From assembly GCA_016296185.1 (NCBI GenBank), contig JAEDJT010000046.1, forward strand, positions 1 through 10,002: 10,002 nucleotides of DNA, read 5' to 3'. The number at the start of each line of letters is the position of its first letter. The first letter of the stretch is position 1. The notes under the pieces were generated by a model. It saw nothing but the letters and a program-made list of their open reading frames with translations. It was not told the origin of the DNA and searched no databases. This document shows positions 1 to 7,978 of this stretch, one piece after another. A program made the translations under genes and the position numbers. Source of the stretch: Bacilli bacterium (GTDB taxonomy: Bacteria; Bacillota_I; Bacilli_A; RF39; UBA660).

Positions 1-218
1 GTTGACATTATTATTTCAAAATTACTTTGATTGCATAAATTATTTTTGTCCTATATCGGCAAAGTATTTTTTTCTAAAGCTAAAAAACTACAACCTTGAT
101 AAAAATTTTTTTCTCCAATATATCCTATTTCTTTTATTGTAGGCTAATGGATTACTAATCTTCCCTCTGGAAAAGGAATGTCATTTTTTGAAAGTAATAG
201 TAATCTATTAACTTCCAT
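1..218 (-). CDS. Phage protein of unknown function, N-terminal 72 residues, continues outside window
   Basis: The open frame starts at ATG 218, within the end of the upstream gene, preceded by GAGGA about 9 nt away, and runs off the window. The visible 72 residues begin MEVNRLLLLSKNDIPFPEGR and continue with IH-(TAG)-PTIKEIGYIGEKNFYQGC. TAG codons are 25 (146-144) and 56 (53-51). I associate the pattern IHQPTIKEI..IGE with small proteins in the head-tail region of gut Firmicutes phages, which supports reading codon 25 as glutamine, but the role is not known to me; a tail assembly factor is one guess from position. The C-terminal part is not visible. Confidence 0.6.
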
Positions 219-804
219 ATGATTCGTCCTCTTCCTCAGTTAAAGTATCATCTGAACCATGAACTGCTCTATACATTAAAGTATATCCTTGAAGTTCTTC
301 ATTTAAGATTAACTGATTAGCACCGACGAAATTCAAAATACCAATTCCAGAAAGTCTTGTTTTATCAAGTATTCCATCAATATAACCGCAAATTTTTAAA
401 GGTCTAATACGATAGTCTCCTAAATCAGAATATTTTGTATGACAAATTACATCAAAAGTAATAGTACAATCTCTAAATTCAGGATTTCCAGCATTTGGAG
501 TAAAATTATCCATTGTAATTAAAATATAAGACTTTACTTCTTCATGCTCTCCAAAATCTAACTTTGGAATAATTCTAATATAGCCTTTTTCTTTTAAATC
601 TTTAACAGATGTACTTGAAATTAATTTTCTGCAAACATCTGTTTGATTTTCTAAACAATCTTTAGTATTTATCATTAAAAGTCTCTTTAGCATATCACTA
701 TAAGGGCGGCTTTCGATAAATAATTTATTTATAATAGTTCCAATATCTTTTTCAACAGAAAGAAAAGATGATTTTAACTCTTTAATAGCTAAGTCTTTCT
801 TCAT
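208..804 (-). CDS. Probable neck / tail-completion protein
   Basis: 198 residues and the only complete full-length neck gene here with no TAG, probably because it holds just three glutamines (two CAA, one CAG). The start follows AAGGAG with 8 nt spacing. The N-terminal 70 residues are helical. The rest is a mixed beta domain with NPEFRDCTITFDVICHT, GDYRIRPLKICGYIDGILDK, TRLSGIGILNFVGANQLILN and GYTLMYRAVHGSDD, ending in an acidic tail. Its length and place between head and tail genes fit a tail-terminator or head-closure type protein, and the pattern seems familiar from Firmicutes phages, but I cannot name a family. It ends TAA TAG and overlaps the next gene by 11 nt. Confidence 0.6.
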   Translation of the reverse strand: MKKDLAIKELKSSFLSVEKDIGTIINKLFIESRPYSDMLKRLLMINTKDCLENQTDVCRKLISSTSVKDLKEKGYIRIIPKLDFGEHEEVKSYILITMDNFTPNAGNPEFRDCTITFDVICHTKYSDLGDYRIRPLKICGYIDGILDKTRLSGIGILNFVGANQLILNEELQGYTLMYRAVHGSDDTLTEEEDESYGS

Positions 805-832
805 TATAAAAACTCCTTTTATCTCTTTATTA

Positions 833-1795
833 TCATAATGATTTTATGGTAATATCAACAGATTCTATTACATCATTACCGTTTAAATAGGATAATTTAA
901 AATTGCCGCTTTTTGAAGTTACAACCTCAATAGTAACAGAATCTTTTGTCTATTTAATTATTCTAACCTTAGAATTATTAACTGCCCAAATACCATCTTC
1001 AATAGGAGAATCAAATGTATAGGATTTAATATCTCCAGGGTATATTTCAAATTCTCCAACAATAGAAGAAGTAACAGGCGGCAATGGCTCCTAAGATTCC
1101 TCTTCTTTCTAGATCTCTTCGGCGATAGAGTTCGTAAAAGTTTCTTTTAGATTTACTTCCAAAACGCCATCTCCGCTTTCTGGGTTAACAACTTGTGTTT
1201 CCCATAATTTATCATCTATTTTTATTTCTTTAAATCTATGAAAATAGTCTAAAGTTTCCTCATTCTTTGTAATATAGATAATAGCAGTATAATTTAAATC
1301 ATTAAATGATATATTGCTTTTCTATCTCCAATTAATTTGGGTTTCTACTGGACCTCTAAAATAAATTTTATAGATATGTCCATTAATTTCTACTTCTTTT
1401 TTACACTATCTTATTTCCGCTCTAAAATAAGCTAATTCTGTTTTTTCTTGTAAATAGACTATCCAATAAGTGCCAGTATCTTCCCAATAAAATACGCTTC
1501 CGGGTTTTACGTTTGTTGGCACCTCAATCTTCTAATCTTCACCTACTATTGGAGCATTATAAGGAATTGAGATAATTTTATTATCATAATCATTTTTTAG
1601 CTTATCTGGATTAATAAGACATTTGAATCTATTAGTATATTCAAAAGTTTCATCATCTCGTACTGCTATAGTACCAGACTAATATGAATATAATATTGAT
1701 TTTTGTAAACTCCAAAGTTTATCTCGAATCATTCTATCACGTTGGCAGCCGCCGTAATATTCCAATCTTCGATTTAAATTGCGTAATCCTGACAT
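833..1795 (-). CDS. Neck/tail-region structural protein with C-terminal Ig-like domain
   Basis: 320 residues. Start ATG at 1795 lies within the end of the upstream gene; no good Shine-Dalgarno is visible, so translation probably depends on coupling. The N-terminus (NLNRRLEYYGG, RMIRDKLWSLQKSILYSYQ) is helical. The middle is beta-rich with many Tyr and Trp (GSVFYWEDTGTYWIVYLQEK, EINGHIYKIYFRGPVET). An acidic linker with EEIQKEEESQEPLPP, at about 222-236, leads into a final ~80-residue beta sandwich (EFEIYPGDIKSYTF, GIWAVNNSKVRII, SVTIEVVTSKSGNFKLSYL) that looks Ig-like. Seven TAG codons, 5 CAA and no CAG encode glutamine; the standard code leaves only short fragments, so this gene would be invisible to ordinary gene calling. 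Stop is TGA followed at once by TAA TAA. Likely a neck or head-surface protein; function inferred. Confidence 0.65.
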
Positions 1796-2106
1796 TCTTG
1801 AATAATTCTATTCATTAAACCAAGACATTCAAATATTGTTCTCCTATAAAGAAGAAAATCTTCTTCTTGAGTTAAAATGAATAGCCCTTCTAATTTACAT
1901 AATAATGTTAAAAAAGTAGGTGTATCATATGATAGAAGCCTATCTAAGCCGCCAAGTTCTTCTATCAATGTTTCTAAAGGTTTCTACCAATCCAATCCTT
2001 CTTCTCTACTTGGAAGAAGTTTATATATCTAATTTGTTATGCGTCTTAAATTATGAATTAAAGCCTTTGTATCTACAGATACATCATATTTTAGAATGTT
2101 TGTCAT
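1774..2106 (-). CDS. Small helical neck-region protein, function unknown
   Basis: 110 residues, starting in the ATGA overlap with the preceding gene; AGGAG inside that gene lies about 7 nt upstream. The whole protein appears helical: IHNLRRITNQIYKLLPSREEG, LETLIEELGGLDRLL, TPTFLTLLCKLEGLFIL, RRTIFECLGLMNRIIQ (segments overlap the two TAG sites). TAG codons 26 (2031-2029) and 41 (1986-1984) both lie in the first half, so a standard-code annotation would either miss it or call only the 64-residue part from an inner ATG at 1968. It ends at TAA and overlaps the next gene by 22 nt. I do not recognise a named family. Context suggests a neck or assembly factor. Confidence 0.6.
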
Positions 2107-2636
2107 ATATCTTCTCCTCTCAATGATACTAGAGTAGATAAATATATGCCACTTTCATCTTTCTTTCTTCTCTTATATAAACGCTATAAATGAAAGCCTT
2201 CCTTTTCATAATTTTTCTTTAAAGCTAATACTTTTGCCATATGGTTAGCTTGTGAAGTAAATTTGAAATCAGAACCGCTATATTTTTCTCTTACATTTTC
2301 AATAGATGCAAGCTACTGTCCTAGCCATTCTGCTACCATATAAGTAGCAATGATATTAATCTCTTCTTGTGTTAAATCAGAATGAAAATATCCGCCGCCA
2401 TATATAAAGCAAATTACCTCTTCATTATCGCTTTCCACACCGCAATAAGTACTCTAATCTTCAATAAAGCTTTTTTCATAACTTAAATCAACTCTTGGAA
2501 ATTCAAATTGATAAATTGAAGGAATTAGTAATTCCTCCAACATATCATTTGTTTCTCTTTCAGTTAATTCCATATACATATCATCAGTAATTTTAGAGAG
2601 GAAGGTATCATAGACTAATTCAAATGGGGTTCCCAT
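2103..2636 (-). CDS. Probable neck / head-completion protein
   Basis: 177 residues with start MGTPFELVYDTFL after AAGGAGG, spacing about 7. The protein is mainly helical: DTFLSKITDDMYMELTERET, LTQEEINIIATYMVAEWLGQ, then DFKFTSQANHMAKVLALKK and a basic C-terminus (RLYKRRKK). Size, helical content and place fit an adaptor that binds the portal, but I do not recognise a named family. Three TAG codons lie in frame, at codons 61 (2456-2454), 108 (2315-2313) and 151 (2186-2184). The stop is TGA, showing that TGA keeps its stop meaning here. The stop overlaps the next start in an ATGA (2106-2103), which indicates translational coupling to the 110-residue gene. Confidence 0.6.
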
Positions 2637-2660
2637 TTTAATTCCTCCTTATGTTTAAAA

Positions 2661-3233
2661 TTACTTTACTACATTATATTTTCTTGCGGGAGCCGCAGTA
2701 TCTTTAGTAGTATCTCCTATTGGTTGAGCCTTTCTCTGTACAGTTTCAGTATCTGTCTTTTCAGCAGGCTCTGTATCAAGAATTTTATTTACATTAATGG
2801 CATTATTAACATTAAAGCCAGTTTTTTCAAAAATTAAATCTCTCTTTCTAATATCAGGAATTTCAAGTTGAATTGCAAGAGACTTTACAAGGTCAATTAC
2901 GCCTTGAGGAGCAAAATTAAGACAATCTTCAAGCTAATCTACACTTCCAGAAAGCAGAAGAGTCTTTATTTCTTCTTCTGTATAAAAATATTCAGGCTCA
3001 GGATTAAGCTCAAGATACTCTAAAGCGCTCTTATCATTGATAATAAGATAATTCTTTAAAAGAAAATCTCCGCCAGGGATAGTGCTTAACTCTCTTAATT
3101 CTTCCAAATCAATTTTCTTGGTTTCTTTCAAATTAAATGTTCTATGAATACCATTAGAAAGAGTGTATCCAGTAGTACCATTATTTCTATTAGTTACTGA
3201 TACTAAATTAGATGTTGAAATTTTTTGTTCCAT
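2661..3233 (-). CDS. Conserved-type phage protein after capsid gene, possible head-tail connector, function unknown
   Basis: 190 residues. The N-terminal half has a compact pattern (TNRNNGTTGYTL, GIHRTFNLKETKKI, ELRELSTIPGGDFLLKNYLI) that I associate with uncharacterised proteins located after the capsid gene in Firmicutes phages. The C-terminal half is a helical pair (APQGVIDLVKSLAIQLEIPD) followed by a polar tail rich in Thr, Lys and Ala. The one TAG is codon 100 (2936-2934), after SGSVD; without recoding, the protein would lose its second half. The start follows AGGAG with 10 nt spacing, preceded by a second AAGGAG. The gene is the first after the terminator and leads the neck group. Ends at TAA. 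Structural neck function is inferred from position only. Confidence 0.6.
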
Positions 3234-3271
3234 ATTAAATTTTCTCCTTTTTTCTCCTTGTTATATATGAA

Positions 3272-3310
3272 AAATAAGGAGATTAAAAATCTCTTTTAAT
3301 CTCCTTATTT
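3272..3310 (-). terminator. Rho-independent terminator after the major capsid gene
   Basis: A perfect 17-bp inverted repeat (arms 3310-3294 and 3288-3272) with a 5-nt loop begins 7 nt after the capsid stop codon. On the minus strand the right arm runs into TTATTTTTC, a U-rich tail. The stem is AT-rich apart from a GGAG/CTCC core, and the arms carry an AAGGAG that would be hidden in the hairpin. No clear promoter follows before the next gene, 38 nt away, so the hairpin may only partly stop transcription; it could also protect the 3' end of capsid mRNA. Confidence 0.85.
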
Positions 3311-3317
3311 AATTTTA

Positions 3318-4349
3318 TTAGGTTCTAGTGAGTGATGTATTCTCGTATACGCAGATATCATTAGTAAAGATAGCTCTTACGCCAACTTTCTTATATACCT
3401 GAATCTCTCTTGAACGGTCATAATTTACATACTCATCTACAATAGTGCCGCCCTCAAAAGCAATCTTAACAGGCTTAGTAGCGCCAGAAGGAATCAACCA
3501 AGCGTAAGCAGGATTGAGAACCTTTGTAGTATTTGTTTCATCTTCAAAAGACTGAGGGAGAACAATTACTCTATGTCCCTTATAATTTGCAATATAACCG
3601 TTATTCCACTTCTCGTTCTTCATTTCATTAGAAACCCAGCCCTCAGAAGGAACCATAGTTGCCGCAAATTCAAAAGTACAATAAATATCAGCCTTAGCGC
3701 CATAGGAATCAGAAATAGTAAGCAACTTATCCATTTCAGACTCTACAAAGCCAGCCTGAGATGTCTTATTAACAGTTTGAACATTTCCGATTGCACCGAT
3801 TAGTTGCTTTTCAATTTCAACGTAGATGCACTCGTCAAGTCCTGACATTACAATATCAAGAAGCTCTGCGAAATCAACTCTCTTATCAAGCCATTCCTCG
3901 AAGCCAATCTGAGCTGCGCCACCGATTGCGTTAGTAACAACTTCATAAGACTTACCATCAAGCTTGAATACTTCATAGATACCAGCAAGTCCTACTTTAC
4001 CGATGAACTGCTTAGCACGTCTCTTTGCTGCCTGAGTAGTCTTCTATGTAAAGATAGGCTTATCGCCCTGATTAAATGTTTTAATTTCTGCAAAATTCTT
4101 GTACATTTCCATAACTCTTACAGGAAGAACATCATCAATGATTTCCTCAAAAAGTTTGAAAATTCTATTCTTATTTTCTCTAAACAGTGAGTAAGTACCT
4201 GCAATTTCATTTATCTCATTTCTGAAAGCTTCATTAAGCTGAGTATAACTGAACTTTTCATCTCCATAAGAATAAGCAACAGGAGCTGTAGGCTGAGCCT
4301 TTGCAAGAGCCTTACCCATCAATACTAATTGTGTATTATCAAGTGCCAT
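3318..4349 (-). CDS. Major capsid protein (HK97-type fold inferred)
   Basis: 343 residues, the shell subunit. The N-terminal 60 residues are helical, followed by a region with EEIIDDVLPVRVMEMYKNFAEI, a central GGAAQIGFEEWLDKRVDFAELLDIVM spine-helix-like stretch (shown in part), then a domain with WLIPSGATKPVKIAFEGGT and a C-terminal strand set ending REIQVYKKVGVRAIFTNDI, the common finish of HK97-fold capsid proteins. One TAG is present at codon 102 (4046-4044) after KPIFT; the standard code would give 101 residues only. Thirteen glutamines are 9 CAG, 3 CAA and 1 TAG, quite unlike the portal, and codons overall are richer in G and C, as expected for a very highly expressed gene. It has the strongest ribosome site in the window and a terminator right behind it. 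Ends at TAA. Confidence 0.9.
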
Positions 4350-4358
4350 AGTCTTTTA

Positions 4359-4367
4359 ACCTCCTTT
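4359..4367 (-). promoter_or_regulatory. Optimal Shine-Dalgarno site of the major capsid gene
   Basis: The minus strand reads AAAGGAGGT, fully complementary to the usual 16S rRNA 3' end, with about 10 nt to the ATG at 4349. It is the longest match among the starts here and fits the expected high output of the capsid gene. Confidence 0.8.
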
Positions 4368-4370
4368 AAA

Positions 4371-4979
4371 TTACTTAATTCTTTGAATCTTAAGACCTGG
4401 TTGACCATCAGGCATTGTATATACTTTATTTACTACAAACTGAATAGTATCAATATCTCCATCCTTATCAAGAACAAGAGTATTAGAGTCAACATTCTTC
4501 TTCAATTTGAGAACATCACCTTCATTGTACTCTACACCAGTAGCAACCATATTGGTAGTATAAATATCACCAATATTAGTCTTTACCAATCTAGGACAAA
4601 TGCCATCCATACGATAACCATACTCAGTATGACCAGGAGTTGCATTTACACCGATATTTTCAGCACCATCACCATAAGCACCGGTAAAAGGTCTGTGTGT
4701 AACGTAGTTATCTCCAACTCTAATCATTGCAAAATCTTTATAGCTTAGATAACTCTCATAAATCTTAATTTCTTGATATACCATAAAAGGCTCCATACCT
4801 ACAACAGTAGGATCAGCTGTTACCTTATGAGCAGCGCCATCATAGTACATATATTCGCCCTATTGAAGAACTTTTACATTGCTGTCAAGAGGCAAACTTG
4901 CAAAAAGCTGACCAGTCTTAATTCCTGAAAGCTGGTTAGGCTCAACTTGACCATAACCAATTCTTGTAAATTTAGCCAT
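4371..4979 (-). CDS. Putative capsid decoration / head-stabilising protein
   Basis: 202 residues between scaffold and major capsid protein, the usual place of a capsid decoration or head-stabilising protein. The start (MAKFTRIGYG) follows AGGAGG with about 11 nt spacing. The protein looks beta-rich and soluble, with alternating short strands and glycine turns (PFTGAYGDGAENIGVN, DKDGDIDTIQFVVNKVYTMPDG), and has no signal peptide or membrane segment. One TAG occurs, codon 40 (4862-4860), giving VLQ-Q-GEY; decoding it as stop would leave a 39-residue fragment, although an ATG at codon 44 could mislead an annotator into a shorter gene. It ends at TAA, 21 nt before the capsid gene. I do not recognise a specific family; the role comes from position and size. 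An alternative is another minor head protein. Confidence 0.65.
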
Positions 4980-5003
4980 ATCTATTTTATCCTCCTATTA
5001 TTA

Positions 5004-5666
5004 TTATAGTTTAGTATTTCTTAAGGATTTAATCCATCCAGGAGTAGAATCTCCGCCTGTACCATTTAAATTAAAAGTAGTTGCGGGATTTTTCTCATCT
5101 GTATTATTATCATTTTTATTAGAATCCTCTAAATTAAAATTGACCTTTTTTCTAACACAAATTACAGAAAGTTTAGCTTCAATTTCATCCAAAGAATACT
5201 TATCAATATTAGTAACAACATCTTGCTTATCTTCTTCAGATAGCATATAGAAAGAGCCAATAAGTTTTTTCTTTTCTTCCTGCTCAATCTTCAACTTAAA
5301 TGCATTTAACTCATTAATAGTTGCTTGTGCAGATTCCAACTGAGATTTAAGAGTATTGCATTGCTCCTCTAAAAGAGAATACTTTTTCTTTTCCTCATCA
5401 TCGCCGCACTTATTTTCAGTAGCTTTCTTCTTTTCCTCTTCTGACATATCATCAGCTTCATTTTCTTTATCAGCAGGCTTATCCTCTTTTTTATCTTCTT
5501 TATCCTCTTTTGCATAAGCATCTGCAGCATCTTCTGCAGGAGTGCTTTCAGCTCCAGTAGAAGTATCTTCAGCCTGAGTATCAGTAGGGGCAGGAGCTTC
5601 TGTTTCAGGTGTGGGAGTCTGAGTCTCAGGAGTTTCCTGAGGTGTTATATTTAAATCTTTATCCAT
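5004..5666 (-). CDS. Nested in-frame scaffold protein (internal start)
   Basis: A 220-residue product, in frame with and sharing the C-terminus of the protease fusion, predicted from an internal ATG (MDKDLNITPQ). That ATG has AAAAGGAGG upstream with about 10 nt spacing, one of the best ribosome sites in the window. It lies just where the protease domain ends and the acidic scaffold begins. The product would be a free scaffold: acidic, low complexity to about residue 100, a coiled coil near 110-145, and a basic tail. It has no TAG codon; its eight glutamines are 5 CAG and 3 CAA. Phage lambda uses this design (C protease with nested Nu3). The internal initiation is inferred; the GGA GGA codons could also simply encode the Gly-Gly of KGGKEQ. 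Confidence 0.6.
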   Translation of the reverse strand: MDKDLNITPQETPETQTPTPETEAPAPTDTQAEDTSTGAESTPAEDAADAYAKEDKEDKKEDKPADKENEADDMSEEEKKKATENKCGDDEEKKKYSLLEEQCNTLKSQLESAQATINELNAFKLKIEQEEKKKLIGSFYMLSEEDKQDVVTNIDKYSLDEIEAKLSVICVRKKVNFNLEDSNKNDNNTDEKNPATTFNLNGTGGDSTPGWIKSLRNTKL

Positions 5667-6350
5667 TTGTTCTTTTCCTCCTTTTAAGGCTGTCTCAAGG
5701 TCTTTCATCATAGTGTATAATGTAGAACCCATTGATTTTTGATTATTAGAATAAAGTGAAGCGCCTTCAAAGCAAGGCTCAACATCTTCTCCTAAAATAC
5801 ATAACTTAGAAAAAATTGCGTCATTGATTATAAAAAATTCCATATTAGGTTTAATATTTTCTGACCAATATCCGTTAAGAGTGTCTTTATCTAATTCCAT
5901 AGATTGCGGACGACCCTCATCTATAACGTTTTTACATTCAGGATATTGTCCAGTCCATAAATAACCTTCAGTCATTAAATATTCTCTAATATGACTATTT
6001 CCCTCTTCATCAAATTGCTCGAAACACTAAAACCATACTTTTGCATCAGGAGCAACAAATCCATAGGGAATTGTTTTGCAACCAAAAGTAACTTTAGAGC
6101 CTTCGATAGTAACTATATCTCCATGGTCTTCGAAGTCTCCTTTTTCGGGCTTGTAGTATCCAACAATAGGAGATCCTCTAAGACTCGTAGACATTTCTGT
6201 TGCTGTTTCTTTATCTATCAATGTCTTATTTCTATTTGGACCAAGATAAAAAACTTTGATTTCACATTTAGAAATAAGAGGATTAATATCTAATGGAGAT
6301 AAATTGATGAACTCAGGGTCACTAATAGTCCTTAAACGGTATTTAGGCAT
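5004..6350 (-). CDS. Capsid maturation (prohead) protease fused to scaffold domain
   Basis: 448 residues. Residues 1 to about 215 look like a prohead serine protease: an N-terminal strand region with YLGPNRNKTLI and SLRGSPIVGYY, a candidate catalytic His76 in FEDHGD, a candidate Ser150 in RPQSMELD, and a strand FSKLCILGEDVEPCFEGAS typical of the end of such domains. Residues from 229 on are acidic Pro/Thr/Glu/Lys-rich sequence, then a coiled coil (SLLEEQCNTLKSQLESAQAT) and a basic C-terminus (WIKSLRNTKL), as in capsid scaffolds. The single TAG is codon 108 (6029-6027), so standard decoding would stop before Ser150. The ATG follows AAGGA that overlaps the portal stop, spacing about 10. Ends at TAA. 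The catalytic assignment is inferred from motifs only; the scaffold part is more certain from composition and position. Confidence 0.8.
5677..5685 (-). promoter_or_regulatory. Internal Shine-Dalgarno site for nested scaffold
   Basis: The minus strand reads AAAAGGAGG inside the protease/scaffold gene, followed after about 10 nt by an in-frame ATG at 5666-5664. Match and spacing are as good as at the annotated gene starts, and the site lies at the domain boundary, so it probably starts a separate scaffold product. Confidence 0.55.
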
Positions 6351-6363
6351 AAACTATCATTCC

Positions 6364-7953
6364 TTAATTCATACTTTCTTTATTTAATATAGTCTTTTCT
6401 GATTTTTCATCATCAGCTTTTTCTTTTCTTCCTACTTCTCCACTCGCGGGCTGTGTTGGATTGGCCCCGCTTTCCGCATTTTTATTTCTATTAAGAACAT
6501 CTGCGTTCATAGTAGAACTCATTAAAGGAGGAATAAAGACATTTACTAAATCAAGAATATCATTTTCAAAATATGCATTAGCTAAAATAGAACTCTAAGA
6601 TTGTCCTAAAGCAATCTAAGGAAGCATTTTAGAATAACCTAATTGAGTCTATTCTTTATATAATTTAGCCATCTCTTTATAATTATAAATTGTAGTTGTT
6701 AATAGCTAAACTTTGAAAGTAATTTTTTTAGGAGATTTATTAAAAGGTTTCATTAAATCATTTAAAAATCTTTCAAACTATACAATTAAATTATATAAAG
6801 AAGCCTCATCATTTAAAATAGATTTCTCTAAAGCTAGATTACCATCAGTATTAAACTATTTCTAGGAAACTCCCGCTTCATTATAAATCTATCTTTCTAC
6901 TCTCTCCAAATCATCAGTTGCTGTTGTATTACTTGTATCAGCCATATCTTCAACAGCGACATCCGCAAAAGTAGTTAATACATCTACTCCAATGGCTCGG
7001 CTAAGCATATGCACAGCATTATTATGTAAAACTGCCGCTTCATCTTCATCAAAAATAGGTTCATTATTTTTATCTAAAGGCATTTTTTGAACTACTATTT
7101 TTAATAATTTCTATTCCATCTTTTTTCTATCCAAATCCTATGCAGTATCTAAATCAATAATAGCTGGAATAACAGAAGCAAACATTGGGAAATCTTCGCC
7201 ATTAATATTGAATTTAATAGCGCTACCTGGCTCTAACATATACCATCCAGTCTAGTCTCCTAAAAACTATGCAGGTAACTTATTTTCCTTATATAATCTA
7301 TATCCTTTTTGGAAATCTTTAGGAAATAGACTTAACATTTTAGCTCTCTAAGTAGTATCTCTAAAAGTATCATCAAAGAATTTCATTTGAAATTCTACTA
7401 CTGGAACACCATTGACAAAAAATCTAGACCGACAATAATTAACAGGGAGCTCCTAAATTACCATTCTATCATCTTGCGGAATACAATATCCATAATAGCA
7501 TCCGTATCTAATTACCTTTAAAGCAACTTCACCAAAAAATTTCTTTATTTCAAAATTATCTAAATAATTTAGAGCTTTATAAAAAGAAGTCTTTATTTTT
7601 TCTGGACTCAATTCACTCTCTTGAACATAAGGAGTTAAAAACCAATCATATCTATATAGATATGCCATATATCTACATAGTCTCTAATAAATACCGCTTG
7701 TTTTATAAAAGAAATCTGAAATTTCTCTTAGAGTTTCAAAATCATCATTATATAAGGCTTGTAATACAAAATTTTTATCAGCAAATTGATTACCAACTTT
7801 TTTTAAATCACCTAAACTTAGAATAGCATCTTCTAAAGTTTTTGTGCCTACTTTTATTCGAGAATAATCTGTTGAAGAAAAGGGTTTATGATAATGCTAT
7901 TCAACAGTAGACTAAACATTAGATTGCTATCTAATAGGCATCCTATCTATCAT
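6364..7953 (-). CDS. Portal protein, heavily TAG-recoded
   Basis: 529 residues. The portal forms the ring at one capsid vertex through which DNA enters and to which the neck attaches. The identification rests on size, on its place between terminase and protease/scaffold, and on portal-like text such as LYRYDWFLTPY, VIRYGCYYGYCI, a central AGVSQ segment followed by FNTDGN, and a long helical C-terminal part. The tail (AESGANPTQPASGEVGRKEK onward) is polar and probably disordered. Eighteen TAG codons lie in frame, so the standard code would leave only fragments; I count 18 TAG, 10 CAA and 1 CAG among its 29 glutamines, the highest TAG share in the window. The start ATG at 7953 follows AAAGGGGTG with about 10 nt spacing; a second in-frame ATG at 7941 is poorly placed for that site. 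It ends at TAA, 13 nt before the protease gene. Confidence 0.9.
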
Positions 7954-7978
7954 AGATTATATTCACCCCTTTCTTATT

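Noticed and set aside
1774..1968. Shorter separate genes starting at inner ATGs after TAG codons (for example 1968, 4850, 5975)
   Set aside because: They lack good ribosome sites and are explained by the longer TAG-read frames, each with a proper start. The inner start at 5666 is kept because it has a strong site.
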